Positions 46,557 through 54,824 of a DNA stretch of 64,000 nucleotides are shown piece after piece. Numbering within the stretch: the first letter of the stretch is position 1; the number at the start of each line of letters is the position of its first letter. Both the position numbers and the translations under genes were made by a program. Location: assembly GCA_963718315.1 (NCBI GenBank), contig CAVQZC010000006.1, positions 62,001-126,000 of the forward strand, in the 5' to 3' direction. Source of the DNA: CAVQZC01 sp963718315. GTDB lineage: Bacteria; Actinomycetota; Thermoleophilia; Gaiellales; JAICJC01. A model generated the notes under the pieces. That model saw only the letters and a list, made by a program, of their open reading frames with translations. It was not told where the DNA came from and ran no database searches.

Positions 46557-47219
46557 GTGGCCAACCTGATCTTCATGGGCCCTCCCGGGGCCGGCAAGGG
46601 CACCCAGGCGGCGCGAGCCGCCGCCGAGCGCGGGCTCGCGCACATCGCCACCGGCGACATGCTGCGGGCGGCGGTGCGTGATGGCACCGAGCTCGGCCTG
46701 AAGGCGAAGGAGATCATGGCGCGCGGCGACCTGGTACCCGACGAGGTGATCATCGGCATGTTCCGCGACCGCCTCGCCGAGCCAGACACCGAGGCCGGGT
46801 TCGTGCTCGACGGCTTCCCGCGCACGCTCGCGCAGGCCGAGGCGCTCGACGACACGCTGACCGGGATCGAGAGGTCGATCGATTGCGTGCCTGTGTTCGA
46901 CATCGACCTCGAGTCGCTGGTCGGAAGGCTGTCCGGGCGGCGCGTCTGCCGCGCGGCCGAGCACGTCTACCACCTGCAGTTCAACCCGCCCAGGCAGGAG
47001 GGCATCTGTGACATCGACGGGTCCGAGCTGTACCAGCGCGAGGACGACCGGCCGGAGGTGATCCGCAACCGCTACCAGAAGCAGTGGGTGGAGGCGGCCA
47101 CGCCGGTGCTCGACTACTACGAGAGGCGCAAGCTTGTGGTGTTCATCGACGCGTCGGCTCCCCGCGACGTGGTCGCCCGCGAGATCGACGACATCCTCGA
47201 CAGGTTCGACTCGCCGTGA
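46557..47219 (+). CDS. adk: Adenylate kinase
   Basis: GTG 46557 (VANLIFMGPPGAGKGTQAAR), 220 residues: P-loop, ATGDMLRAAV, LDGFPRTLAQA, and LID domain of the long form. The LID zinc site appears degenerate: CRAAEH replaces the usual CxxC, and CDID follows. It balances ATP, ADP and AMP. In the standard secY-adk-map order; its stop overlaps the map GTG. Confidence 0.95.
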   Translation: MANLIFMGPPGAGKGTQAARAAAERGLAHIATGDMLRAAVRDGTELGLKAKEIMARGDLVPDEVIIGMFRDRLAEPDTEAGFVLDGFPRTLAQAEALDDTLTGIERSIDCVPVFDIDLESLVGRLSGRRVCRAAEHVYHLQFNPPRQEGICDIDGSELYQREDDRPEVIRNRYQKQWVEAATPVLDYYERRKLVVFIDASAPRDVVAREIDDILDRFDSP

Positions 47220-47989
47220 TCGTCCGCAAGACAGAGTCCGAAGTCGACACCATGGCCCGGGCGGGGCGGGTGGTCGCCTCGACGCTCGACCTGCTCGAGT
47301 CCGAGGCCAGGCCGGGCGTGACCACGGGCGACCTCGACAGGATCGCCGAAGAGCACATCCGCAGCTTCGGCGGCGTGCCCACGTTCAAGGGCTACCGCGG
47401 CTTCCCGGGTTCGATCTGTGCGTCGCCCAACTCGATGGTCGTGCACGGCATTCCCGGCAGCTACGAGCTGAAGAGCGGCGACCTGCTGTCGGTGGACGTC
47501 GGCGTCACGCTCGACGGCTACGTCGCGGACTCCGCCATCACGGTTCCGATCGGCGAGGTGTCGGCGACCGGGCACGAGCTGATCGACGTCTGCGGCAAGT
47601 CGCTCGAGGCGGCGATCGTGCAGTGCCGGTCGGGTAACCGGCTGGGCGACGTGTCGCACGCGGTGCAGGAGGTCGTCGAGGCGCACGGCTTCGGCGTCGT
47701 CCGCAGCCTGGTCGGCCACGGCGTCGGCCGCGACATGCACGAGGACCCGCAGATTCCCAACTACGGCCCTGCCGGACGCGGTCCGAAACTGGCGCCGGGC
47801 ATGGTGTTCGCCATCGAGCCGATGATCACCGAGGGCGACTGGAACGTTCGCGGCGGCGACGACGGATGGGCTATCTATACGACCGACGGCGGCCTGGCTG
47901 CGCACTGTGAACATACGGTTGCAATCACGTCGAACGGCCCGCGCGTCCTGACAAGACGTACATCTGCGCAAGGGGAACCGGAGCGGTGA
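47216..47989 (+). CDS. map: Methionine aminopeptidase, type I
   Basis: GTG 47216 (VIVRKTESEVDTMARAG), 257 residues. Metal ligands are in SVDVGVTLDGYVADSA (Asp, Asp), GHGVGRDMHEDPQIPNY (His), FAIEPMITEGD (Glu) and HCEHTVAI (Glu). HGIPGSYELKSGD holds the catalytic His. It removes N-terminal Met from new proteins. It lacks the N-terminal zinc finger found in some type I enzymes. Confidence 0.95.
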   Translation: MIVRKTESEVDTMARAGRVVASTLDLLESEARPGVTTGDLDRIAEEHIRSFGGVPTFKGYRGFPGSICASPNSMVVHGIPGSYELKSGDLLSVDVGVTLDGYVADSAITVPIGEVSATGHELIDVCGKSLEAAIVQCRSGNRLGDVSHAVQEVVEAHGFGVVRSLVGHGVGRDMHEDPQIPNYGPAGRGPKLAPGMVFAIEPMITEGDWNVRGGDDGWAIYTTDGGLAAHCEHTVAITSNGPRVLTRRTSAQGEPER

Positions 47990-48018
47990 TAGAGTTCCCG
48001 TTTGCCCGGTCAGAGGTT

Positions 48019-48056
48019 CGCCGCTGCTTGCGGCGACGCCACTCGGCCGCGGCGTC
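48019..48056 (+). promoter_or_regulatory. Two hairpins in the map-rpmJ spacer
   Basis: CGCCGC-TGCTT-GCGGCG (48019-48035) is perfect. GACGCC (48035-48040) also pairs with GGCGTC (48051-48056). infA is normally found here but no such reading frame exists in the 85-base gap. The structure could act on translation of rpmJ and the alpha operon. Confidence 0.35.
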
Positions 48057-48074
48057 CCTCTAAGGAGTCTCCCA

Positions 48075-48188
48075 GTGAAGGTTCGACCGAGCGTGAAACC
48101 CATGTGCGAGAAGTGCCGGATCATCCGCCGGCACGGAAACGTGCTGGTCATCTGCACCAATCCGCGACACAAGCAGCGGCAGGGGTAA
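48075..48188 (+). CDS. rpmJ: 50S ribosomal protein bL36
   Basis: GTG 48075 after TAAGGAG gives 37 residues: VKVRPSVKPMCEKCRIIRRH followed by GNVLVICTNPRHKQRQG. The Cys/Cys...Cys/His set binds zinc. It is followed 4 bases later by rpsM. Confidence 0.95.
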   Translation: MKVRPSVKPMCEKCRIIRRHGNVLVICTNPRHKQRQG

Positions 48189-48192
48189 CCAC

Positions 48193-48564
48193 ATGGCTCG
48201 TATTGCAGGAGTGAACATTCCGCGCGAGAAGCGCGTCGAGATCGGCCTCACGTACATCTACGGGATCGGCCGGTCGACCAGCAACGAGGTGCTTGCCGAG
48301 CTCGGCATCAGCCCCGACACCAAGGTCCGAGACCTCACCGAAGAGGAAGTCGCGCGCCTGCGGAACCACATCGACTCGACGCTGACCGTCGAGGGCGATC
48401 TGCGCCGCGAGCGCTCCCAGAACGTCAAGCGGCTGATGGAGATCGGGTGCTATCGCGGCCTGCGGCACCGCCGCGGCCTCCCGGTCAACGGCCAGCGAAC
48501 CCGCACCAACGCGCGTACGAGAAAAGGTCCCAAGAAGACCGTCGGTAAGCAGCGCAAGAAGTGA
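48193..48564 (+). CDS. rpsM: 30S ribosomal protein uS13
   Basis: 123 residues starting MARIAGVNIPREKRVEIGLT; GCYRGLRHRRGLPVNGQRTR and the basic tail TARTRKGPKKTV-like end mark S13, which contacts tRNA and bridges to the 50S subunit. Confidence 0.97.
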   Translation: MARIAGVNIPREKRVEIGLTYIYGIGRSTSNEVLAELGISPDTKVRDLTEEEVARLRNHIDSTLTVEGDLRRERSQNVKRLMEIGCYRGLRHRRGLPVNGQRTRTNARTRKGPKKTVGKQRKK

Positions 48565-48579
48565 TCGAGAAAGGACTGA

Positions 48580-48987
48580 ATGCCTCCCGCACCCCGTAGA
48601 GGCGGCACCCGTGGCCGCGTCCGCCGCAAGGCCCGCAAGAACGTTGCGATCGGCCAGGCGCACATCAAGACCTCGTTCAACAACACGCTGGTCGCCCTCA
48701 CCGATAAGGACGGCAATGTGATCGCGTGGAAGAGCGCGGGTGCTGTGGGGTTCAAGGGCTCGCGCAAGTCGACGCCGTTCGCCGCGCAGGTGACCGCCGA
48801 CGCCGCCGCTCGCGAGGGCATGGAGCACGGCCTGCAGAAGGTCGAGGTGTTCGTCAAGGGCCCCGGATCCGGCCGTGAGACGGCGATCCGCTCGCTGCAG
48901 GCTGCCGGTCTCGAGATCCTCGGCGTCAAGGACGTCACGCCGCAGGCGCACAACGGCGTCCGGCCGCGGAAGCGGAGGCGCGTCTAA
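48580..48987 (+). CDS. rpsK: 30S ribosomal protein uS11
   Basis: 135 residues: IGQAHIKTSFNNTLVALTDK and GPGSGRETAIRSLQAAGLEI, ending with the basic tail RPRKRRRV. It forms part of the platform near the E-site. The stop overlaps rpsD. Confidence 0.97.
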   Translation: MPPAPRRGGTRGRVRRKARKNVAIGQAHIKTSFNNTLVALTDKDGNVIAWKSAGAVGFKGSRKSTPFAAQVTADAAAREGMEHGLQKVEVFVKGPGSGRETAIRSLQAAGLEILGVKDVTPQAHNGVRPRKRRRV

Positions 48988-49607
48988 TGGCCAGGATGCT
49001 GATGCCGAAGTGCAAGCAGTGCCGCCGCGAGAACATGAAGCTGTTCCTCAAGGGCGAGCGCTGCCTGACCGAGAAGTGCGCGATCGAGCGCCGCGCCTAC
49101 CCACCGGGTGAGCACGGCCGCGGTCGCACCAAGCAGTCCGAGTACCTGCTGCAGCTGCGCGAGAAGCAGAAGGCGCGCCGGTACTACGGCATCCTCGAGA
49201 AGCAGTTCCGCAGCTATTACGAGAAGGCGAGCCGCCGCAGCGGCATCACCGGCGAGAACCTGCTGAGGATGCTCGAGCTGCGGCTGGACAACGTGGTCTA
49301 CCGGCTCGGCTTTGCGGCCTCGCGCTCGCAGGCCCGCCAGCTGGTGCGTCACGGGCACTTCGTGGTCAACGGCAAGCGGGTCAACATCCCGTCCTACCAG
49401 GTCGGCGAAGACGACGTGATCAGCCTCCGCGAGAACGCTGCGGCAAAGCCCGTCGTCACCGATGCGACCGACCTCACGGCCTCCGTTTCACCGTGGCTGC
49501 AGGCCGACCACGACAATCTGACCGGCAAGGTGCTCCGCCTTCCCGACCGGGTCGATATCGACACCCCGGTTCAGGAACAGCTGATCGTCGAGCTCTACTC
49601 CAAGTAA
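48987..49607 (+). CDS. rpsD: 30S ribosomal protein uS4, zinc type
   Basis: 206 residues. The N-terminal CKQC...C...C set (PKCKQCRRENMK, GERCLTEKCAIERR) binds zinc. The S4 RNA-binding domain is LELRLDNVVYRLGFAASRSQ onward. It nucleates 30S body assembly. Confidence 0.97.
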   Translation: MARMLMPKCKQCRRENMKLFLKGERCLTEKCAIERRAYPPGEHGRGRTKQSEYLLQLREKQKARRYYGILEKQFRSYYEKASRRSGITGENLLRMLELRLDNVVYRLGFAASRSQARQLVRHGHFVVNGKRVNIPSYQVGEDDVISLRENAAAKPVVTDATDLTASVSPWLQADHDNLTGKVLRLPDRVDIDTPVQEQLIVELYSK

Positions 49608-49631
49608 TCCGTAAGGGGCGAATCCACACCC

Positions 49632-50579
49632 ATGCTTGAAATCATTCCCAAGATCACATCCGAGGACGCCGGCGACCAGTCCGGTTCGTTCGTCGTCGAG
49701 CCGCTCGACCGCGGCTTTGGTTACACGTTCGGCAACAGCCTGCGCCGGGTGATGATCTCCTCGCTCGAAGGCGCCGCCGTCACCTCCGTCAAGATCGAGG
49801 GCGTCGCGCACGAGTTCACGTCGGTTCCCGGTGTCCGCGAGGACGTCACCGACATCATCCTCAACCTGAAGGGCCTGATCTGCCGATTGCACGGCGAGTC
49901 GGGCGAGGTCGAGGTGCACGTCCAGAAGGAGGGCCCCGGGGTCGTCAAGGCGTCCGACATCGAGGCGCCCGCCGATCTCGAGATCCTCAACCCGAACCTC
50001 GAGATCTGCAACCTGGCCGACAACGCCCGCCTCGAGATGACGCTGACCATCGCCCGCGGCCGCGGCTACGTCCCCGCCGAGGGCAACAAGGGCCCCGAGA
50101 CGACCATCGGCGTGATCCCGGTCGACTCGTTCTTCTCGCCGGTGCGGCGCGTTGCCTACCACGTCGACGCCGCGCGCGTCGGCCAGCGCACCGACTTCGA
50201 CAAGCTGAAGCTGGACGTGACGACCGACGGCTCGATGACGCCGAAGGATGCCGTCAAGGACGCTGCCGAGATCCTCATCCGCTACCTCTCGATCTTCACC
50301 GACATCGACGCCTCCGAGCTGGCCCTGCGGCCGGAAGGCGGCGTCGCCGAGGCGGTCGCGCCGAGCGCTCACGGCATGGAGAACATCCTGATCGAGGAGC
50401 TCGAGCTGGGCGTCCGCAGCTACAACTGCCTGAAGCGCGTCGGCATCGAGACGATCGGCGACCTGGTCGGCAAGACGGAGGCCGAGTTGGCTGCGATCCC
50501 CAACTTCGGCAAGAAGTCGATCGAAGAGGTCAAGGAGACCCTGGCGGCCCACCAGCTTTCGCTGCGGGGCTCCGAGTGA
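49632..50579 (+). CDS. rpoA: RNA polymerase subunit alpha
   Basis: 315 residues: N-terminal assembly domain (FTSVPGVREDVTDIILNLKG, RGRGYVPAEGNK) and C-terminal domain (IEELELGVRSYNCLKRVGIE, LVGKTEAELAAIPNFGKKSI) that binds UP elements and activators. AAGGGGCGA precedes the ATG. It overlaps the rplQ GTG. Confidence 0.97.
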   Translation: MLEIIPKITSEDAGDQSGSFVVEPLDRGFGYTFGNSLRRVMISSLEGAAVTSVKIEGVAHEFTSVPGVREDVTDIILNLKGLICRLHGESGEVEVHVQKEGPGVVKASDIEAPADLEILNPNLEICNLADNARLEMTLTIARGRGYVPAEGNKGPETTIGVIPVDSFFSPVRRVAYHVDAARVGQRTDFDKLKLDVTTDGSMTPKDAVKDAAEILIRYLSIFTDIDASELALRPEGGVAEAVAPSAHGMENILIEELELGVRSYNCLKRVGIETIGDLVGKTEAELAAIPNFGKKSIEEVKETLAAHQLSLRGSE

Positions 50580-50947
50580 GGCATCGCCGCACCGGCCGCA
50601 AGTTCGGGCGCGACGCAGCGCATCGCAAGGCCATGTTCTCGAACATGGCCGGTTCGCTGTTCGAGCATGGGCGGATCCAGACGACGGAGGCCAAGGCCAA
50701 AGAGCTGCGGCCGATCGCCGAGAAGCTGATCACGCTCGCCCGCAAGGACCCGGTCGATGTGGCGGCGCAGCGGCAGGCTGTCGCCTACCTGCGCAGCAAG
50801 GACTCGGTGCACAGGCTGTTCCACGAGGTTGCGCCCCGGTTCGCCGACCGCCCGGGAGGCTACACGCGGATCATCAAGCTCGGCCCCCGGCCGGGCGATT
50901 CCGCGCCGATGGCCTACATCGAGCTCGTCGATCACGTCCCTTCCTAG
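50576..50947 (+). CDS. rplQ: 50S ribosomal protein bL17
   Basis: GTG 50576 (VRHRRTGRKFGRDAAHRKAM), 123 residues: FSNMAGSLFEHGRIQTTEAK and RPGGYTRIIKLGPRPGDSAP. It surrounds the exit tunnel. Start overlaps the rpoA stop (GTGA); last gene of the alpha operon. Confidence 0.97.
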   Translation: MRHRRTGRKFGRDAAHRKAMFSNMAGSLFEHGRIQTTEAKAKELRPIAEKLITLARKDPVDVAAQRQAVAYLRSKDSVHRLFHEVAPRFADRPGGYTRIIKLGPRPGDSAPMAYIELVDHVPS

Positions 50948-50963
50948 ATCGTTGGAGGCTTCG

Positions 50964-51359
50964 GTGCGGATCGGGCAGCCGGCCGGCTGGAGCGACCGCA
51001 GCGTGATCACGTATGTGGGGCCGGACGACGGCGACGGATCGCCGTCGCTGGTGGTCACCCGCGACGAGCTCGACCCGAGCGTCGATGTCGGCCGCTACGC
51101 CCAGATGCAGGACGGCGCCGTGCGGGCGGGATTCGACGGGGTCGAGCTGCTCGAGGACAAGGAGACGACGGTCGCCGGTCACCCTGCGGTCGTCCTCACC
51201 TACCGCTGGACGCACGACGAGCGGACGATGCGCCAGCGGCTGTGGTGCATCGTCGACGGCGGCGTTGGCTACGTGATCGTCGCCTCGGCGGCTGACACGG
51301 CGTGGGACGACCTCCGCTCCACGTTCGCCGCGGCGCTGCAGGACTTCAGCCCCGCATAG
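50964..51359 (+). CDS. DcrB/DUF1795-like protein
   Basis: GTG 50964, 6 bases after GGAGG, gives 131 residues (VRIGQPAGWSDRSVITYVG). The pattern matches the DcrB/DUF1795 fold: short N-terminal strand, LVVTRDELDPSVDVGRYAQM, GHPAVVLTYRW and the end RSTFAAALQDFSP. Related domains occur in secreted or contact-dependent systems and as lone cytoplasmic proteins; no signal peptide is present here. It is cotranscribed between rplQ and truA. The role is unknown. Confidence 0.6.
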   Translation: MRIGQPAGWSDRSVITYVGPDDGDGSPSLVVTRDELDPSVDVGRYAQMQDGAVRAGFDGVELLEDKETTVAGHPAVVLTYRWTHDERTMRQRLWCIVDGGVGYVIVASAADTAWDDLRSTFAAALQDFSPA

Positions 51360-51371
51360 GCCGGGTGCAGC

Positions 51372-52073
51372 GTGCCGACCTTTCGCGCCAGCGTTGCCTA
51401 CGACGGCACGGACTTCCACGGCTGGGCGCGGCAACCTGAGGGGCGAACGGTCGCGAGCGTTCTGGAGCAGGTCGTGGGGGCTCCGCTGACCGTCGCGGGG
51501 CGCACCGACCGGGGCGTCCACGCGTCGGCCAACGTGGTGTCGTTCGAGCTGCCGGCGGAGCCGCCGGTGGGCAGGCTCAACGCCGGGCTGCCGCCCGACG
51601 TGTCGGTGCTGGACGTTGCCCAGGCGGCGGACGGCTTCGACGCCCGCGCCGATGCTCTCGGGCGCAGCTACACCTACACCGTCCTGGCCCGCCGCGCCCC
51701 CGACCCGATGCGCCGGCTCTACGAGCTGCACCACCCGGGCCGGTTGGATGCGGACGCGCTGGACGCGTGCGCCGCGTCGATCGCCGGCGTGCACGATTTC
51801 ACCGCGTTCACGCCCAGCGAGACGCAGCACGTGTTCTTCAACCGCACCGTCGAAACGGCCCGGTGGGTGCGGGACGGCGACCGACTGGTCTTCGAGCTGA
51901 CCGCCGACGCGCTGCTCCGGCATATGGTGCGGATCCTGGTCGGCACGATGCTGCAGCGACCCGACCCCGAGCGGTTCCGCCGCCTGCTGGAGGGCCGGCC
52001 GCGCTCGGAGGCAGGGCGGACGGCGCCGCCGCACGGCCTGTGCCTGGTAGGGGTCAGCTACCCCGCCGCCTAG
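51372..52073 (+). CDS. truA: tRNA pseudouridine(38-40) synthase TruA
   Basis: GTG 51372 (VPTFRASVAYDGTDFHGWAR), 233 residues. The catalytic Asp is in GRTDRGVHASANVVSF; VFELTADALLRHMVRILVGT closes the active site. It modifies the anticodon arm of tRNAs. Its place after rplQ is common. Confidence 0.94.
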   Translation: MPTFRASVAYDGTDFHGWARQPEGRTVASVLEQVVGAPLTVAGRTDRGVHASANVVSFELPAEPPVGRLNAGLPPDVSVLDVAQAADGFDARADALGRSYTYTVLARRAPDPMRRLYELHHPGRLDADALDACAASIAGVHDFTAFTPSETQHVFFNRTVETARWVRDGDRLVFELTADALLRHMVRILVGTMLQRPDPERFRRLLEGRPRSEAGRTAPPHGLCLVGVSYPAA

Positions 52074-52084
52074 ACTCGGAACTG

Positions 52085-52858
52085 ATGCGGATACTGCTCA
52101 CCAACGACGACGGCATCACCAGCCGCGGGCTGTTCGCGGCCAAGCAGGCGCTGGACGCCATTGGCGAGGTGTCGGTGATCGCGCCGGACTCGAACCGGTC
52201 GGGTGTCGCGCGGAGCATCACCATCCACCGCCCCCTGAACGTGTCGGAGGTCGAGCTGCGCGACGGCTCACTTGGCTTCGCGACCGACGGGACGCCGGTC
52301 GACTGCGTCCGGTTCGCCGGTCTGGGGCTGGTGGGTGACCGGCCCGACCTGATCGTCTCCGGCATCAACTACGGCTTCAACCTGGGTGACGACGTCACCT
52401 ACTCCGGCACGGTGGCAGCCGCCTTCGAGGGCCTGCTGCTCGGCATCCCCGGCGTCGCGATCTCGCAGGGCAGCCCCAGCGCGCGGGCGGACTTCAAGCG
52501 CCACGAGACGTATGACTTCGGGCCCGCCGCGCGGTTCCTGGCGTCGCTGGTCGAGCAGGTGGCGGAGCACGGCCTACCGGACGGGACGGTGGTGAACGTC
52601 AACGTCCCCGCCAACCCCGAGGGCGTCGAGGTCTCCCGGCTGGGCAAGCGGATCTACCGCGACCGCCTCGAGCTCGAGGCCGACGAGGAGGGGCGCCGGC
52701 GCTATCGCATCTACGGCGACGACCCGTCCTACCACGACGAGCCGGGCACCGACTTTCAGGCCATCGCGGCCGGCCGGATCGCAGTCACCCCGATCCACCT
52801 CGACCTGACCAGCGACCGGGCGATCCCGACGCTGCAGGGCTGGTCGCTGTTCGCCTGA
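52085..52858 (+). CDS. surE: 5'/3'-nucleotidase SurE
   Basis: 257 residues: metal-binding MRILLTNDDGITSRGL, APDSNRSGVARSIT and VSGINYGFNLGDDVTYSGTV. It removes phosphate from nucleoside monophosphates and is linked to stationary-phase survival. It lies 11 bases after truA and converges on the next gene with a 3-base gap. Confidence 0.95.
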   Translation: MRILLTNDDGITSRGLFAAKQALDAIGEVSVIAPDSNRSGVARSITIHRPLNVSEVELRDGSLGFATDGTPVDCVRFAGLGLVGDRPDLIVSGINYGFNLGDDVTYSGTVAAAFEGLLLGIPGVAISQGSPSARADFKRHETYDFGPAARFLASLVEQVAEHGLPDGTVVNVNVPANPEGVEVSRLGKRIYRDRLELEADEEGRRRYRIYGDDPSYHDEPGTDFQAIAAGRIAVTPIHLDLTSDRAIPTLQGWSLFA

Positions 52859-52861
52859 CGC

Positions 52862-53872
52862 TCAGGCCCAGGGGTTGCCCTTGAACAGCAGCGGGAACAG
52901 TGCGCCGAAGGACGGCGCGTAGAGGACGTGGCCGTCCTGGGCGACGGTGGCGATGTGGAGGCCGATGTCCATCCCATCGGTGTAGCCCGCGTTCGAGACC
53001 GGGTTGGGGATGCCGACGAGGTTCCACTGCATCCCGGTCGCCGGGCATCGGAAGTGCTTCGATGCGCTGTCGTAGGTGAGGGCGCAGGTCGTGTGTGAGT
53101 TGGGTGCCTGGAAGGTGTCCGGGATCGCGTAGAACGCTCGCGGCGCATGAATCAGGAACAGCCCGCTGCCACCCGCTATCGGAAGCGACGAGGACGCGAA
53201 GTGGGTCACGGAGCCGACCGGATAGGCCGTCGTCCGGCCGAGCACATCGAACCGCCCGGCCCGCTCGGTTCCGGTGCGAAGCGGCGGGAAGCGGAGCGAC
53301 GCCAGCGTTGCGGCGACCTCCTGCTTCGCCGCCGGAGCCGCATGCGGTCCTAGCCAGACGGCAACGGCAAACGAGGAGCCGTCGCCGTGCACCTGCCGGT
53401 AGAGGGGGGTCGGCTCGGCCCCACCTGCGTAGGGCTGGATCGGAGCCAGCGACGCGACCGTGACCGGGAATCGGCTGTCGCGCAGAGGCGGTGGGCCGGC
53501 CAGACGCTCGCCGAACCAGATCATCAGCGCGGCGCCCGTCGCCGGGAAGTTCCGAAGTCGGCGGAAGTCGGGGACCGTCCGGCTCGCCGTCTGGTTGCCG
53601 TTGATGCCCATGTCGAAGTTCGCGAACCACTCGCCGTCGGCCGTGAACATGCCGTTGGCCGTGAAATGCCCGGACTGCAGGTGTGCAGGGCGGATCACCG
53701 TCCAGCCGAACTCACGGTCCCGGTAGACCGGAGGCCGCGCCGTCGGTGTGAGCGTGGCGGCCGGCGTTCCCCACGACGACAGGGTGCAGCCGCCTGTCAG
53801 CAGCCCCAGACCGATCGCCGCCAGGACGGCACCGCTATGCAGGAGGCGCTTCACGTCCGTTGGACGCCACAT
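52862..53872 (-). CDS. Lipoprotein of unknown function
   Basis: 336 residues. The signal VLAAIGLGLLTGGCTLSS has a lipobox Cys at about residue 29, so the protein is anchored outside the membrane. A Pro/Thr linker follows. The rest contains FGWTVIRPAHLQSGHF and, near the end, FRCPATGMQWNLVG, but no clear Rieske or enzyme motif set is complete. Not assigned to a family. It is 15 bases after the VOC gene on the same strand. Confidence 0.65.
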   Translation of the reverse strand: MWRPTDVKRLLHSGAVLAAIGLGLLTGGCTLSSWGTPAATLTPTARPPVYRDREFGWTVIRPAHLQSGHFTANGMFTADGEWFANFDMGINGNQTASRTVPDFRRLRNFPATGAALMIWFGERLAGPPPLRDSRFPVTVASLAPIQPYAGGAEPTPLYRQVHGDGSSFAVAVWLGPHAAPAAKQEVAATLASLRFPPLRTGTERAGRFDVLGRTTAYPVGSVTHFASSSLPIAGGSGLFLIHAPRAFYAIPDTFQAPNSHTTCALTYDSASKHFRCPATGMQWNLVGIPNPVSNAGYTDGMDIGLHIATVAQDGHVLYAPSFGALFPLLFKGNPWA

Positions 53873-53887
53873 CCTCCGGCGTAGTTC

Positions 53888-54415
53888 CTACCGGTCGGCT
53901 TCGCTCAGCAGGTCTTCGATGTCGAGGCGCTCGGTGAACATGTTCACGCGGTCGTTCGCGGTGAGGGCGGGGGGCCACTCCTCGCGCGGCCGGTCCCAGT
54001 AGAGCTCCAGGCCGTTGCCGTCGGGGTCGTGCAGGTACAGCGCCTCACTGACGCCGTGGTCGCTGGCGCCGCTGAGCGGGATGCCCGCCTCGGCGAGCCG
54101 CAGCAGAGCGGTGGCCAGCGCCTTGCGGGTCGGGTAGCGGATCGCCGCGTGGAACAGCCCGGTGTGCCCGGGCGGGGGCGGCGTGCCGCCGCGCGAATCC
54201 CAGGTGTTCAGGCCGATGTGGTGGTGATAGCCGCCGGCCGACACGAACGCCGCCTGGTCGCCGTAGCGCTGCATCAGCTCGAAGCCGAGCACGCCGCAGT
54301 AGAAGTCGAGCGACCGGTCGATGTCCGCAACCTTGAGGTGCACGTGGCCGATGTCGACGCCGGGATCGATGACGTAACCGTCCCGCTGCACGGGGGTCTC
54401 CTCGGGAGCGCTCAT
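53888..54415 (-). CDS. VOC-family protein, catechol 2,3-dioxygenase-like
   Basis: 175 residues: VDIGHVHLKVADIDRSLDFY with metal His, LFHAAIRYPTRKALA with a second His and DGNGLELYWDRP with Glu. HHHIGLNTWDS and PDGNGLELYWD are characteristic of the CatE-like extradiol dioxygenase group. Substrate unknown. It is divergent from padR, whose operator lies in the shared 70-base gap. Confidence 0.82.
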   Translation of the reverse strand: MSAPEETPVQRDGYVIDPGVDIGHVHLKVADIDRSLDFYCGVLGFELMQRYGDQAAFVSAGGYHHHIGLNTWDSRGGTPPPPGHTGLFHAAIRYPTRKALATALLRLAEAGIPLSGASDHGVSEALYLHDPDGNGLELYWDRPREEWPPALTANDRVNMFTERLDIEDLLSEADR

Positions 54416-54449
54416 GTCTGGAGCCTAGCGATCGATACGCATCAGCCGC

Positions 54450-54479
54450 TTGACGATAGATCGGATACCGATATATACT
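54450..54479 (+). promoter_or_regulatory. padR promoter with overlapping palindromic operator
   Basis: TTGACG (54450-54455) and TATACT (54474-54479) are 18 bases apart. The spacer holds ATCGG-ATA-CCGAT (54460-54472), extendable to a 21-base imperfect palindrome (54456-54476). A PadR dimer bound here would block RNA polymerase. Only six bases separate the -10 from the padR ATG. Confidence 0.75.
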
Positions 54480-54485
54480 CTCGCC

Positions 54486-54824
54486 ATGGCAAGCACACGA
54501 CCCGCACTCCGGGAGCCGACGTACTTCATCCTCGCCTCGCTGATCGACGGCCCGCTGCACGGGTACGGGATCATCAAGCAGGCGGAGCTGCTGTCGGACG
54601 GCCGTGTTCGGCTGGCTGCGGGCACGCTGTACGGCGCCCTGGAGCGGTTGATGGCCGATGGGCTCGTGGAGGAGCGGGGACGTGAGGTGGTCGAAGGCCG
54701 CGAGCGCCGCTACTACGCCCTCACCGACGCAGGGCACGCCGTGCTGGCGGAGGAGGCTCAGCGGCTTGCCGCCTCCTCGCAGGCGGTGCTGCTGCGGCTC
54801 GACGCGGTCAGGGGGATGGCATGA
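54486..54824 (+). CDS. PadR-family transcriptional regulator
   Basis: ATG 54486 (MASTRPALREPTYFILASLI), 112 residues. Winged helix: GPLHGYGIIKQAELLSDGRV, LAAGTLYGALERLMADGLV and ERRYYALTDAGHAVL, then a dimerisation helix. No ribosome-binding site precedes it; the transcript is probably leaderless. PadR proteins usually repress a linked membrane or resistance gene, and here the next gene overlaps its stop (ATGA). Confidence 0.92.
   Translation: MASTRPALREPTYFILASLIDGPLHGYGIIKQAELLSDGRVRLAAGTLYGALERLMADGLVEERGREVVEGRERRYYALTDAGHAVLAEEAQRLAASSQAVLLRLDAVRGMA

Noticed and set aside
50941..50957. A further repeat arm, since TAGATCGTTGG also occurs at 19199-19209
   Set aside because: No complementary arm or shared core nearby; the match is short and part of it is a stop codon and ribosome-binding site.
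52862..53872. Rieske iron-sulfur protein
   Set aside because: The CPATGMQW stretch recalls a Rieske box, but the required CxH...CxxH pairs are not complete.
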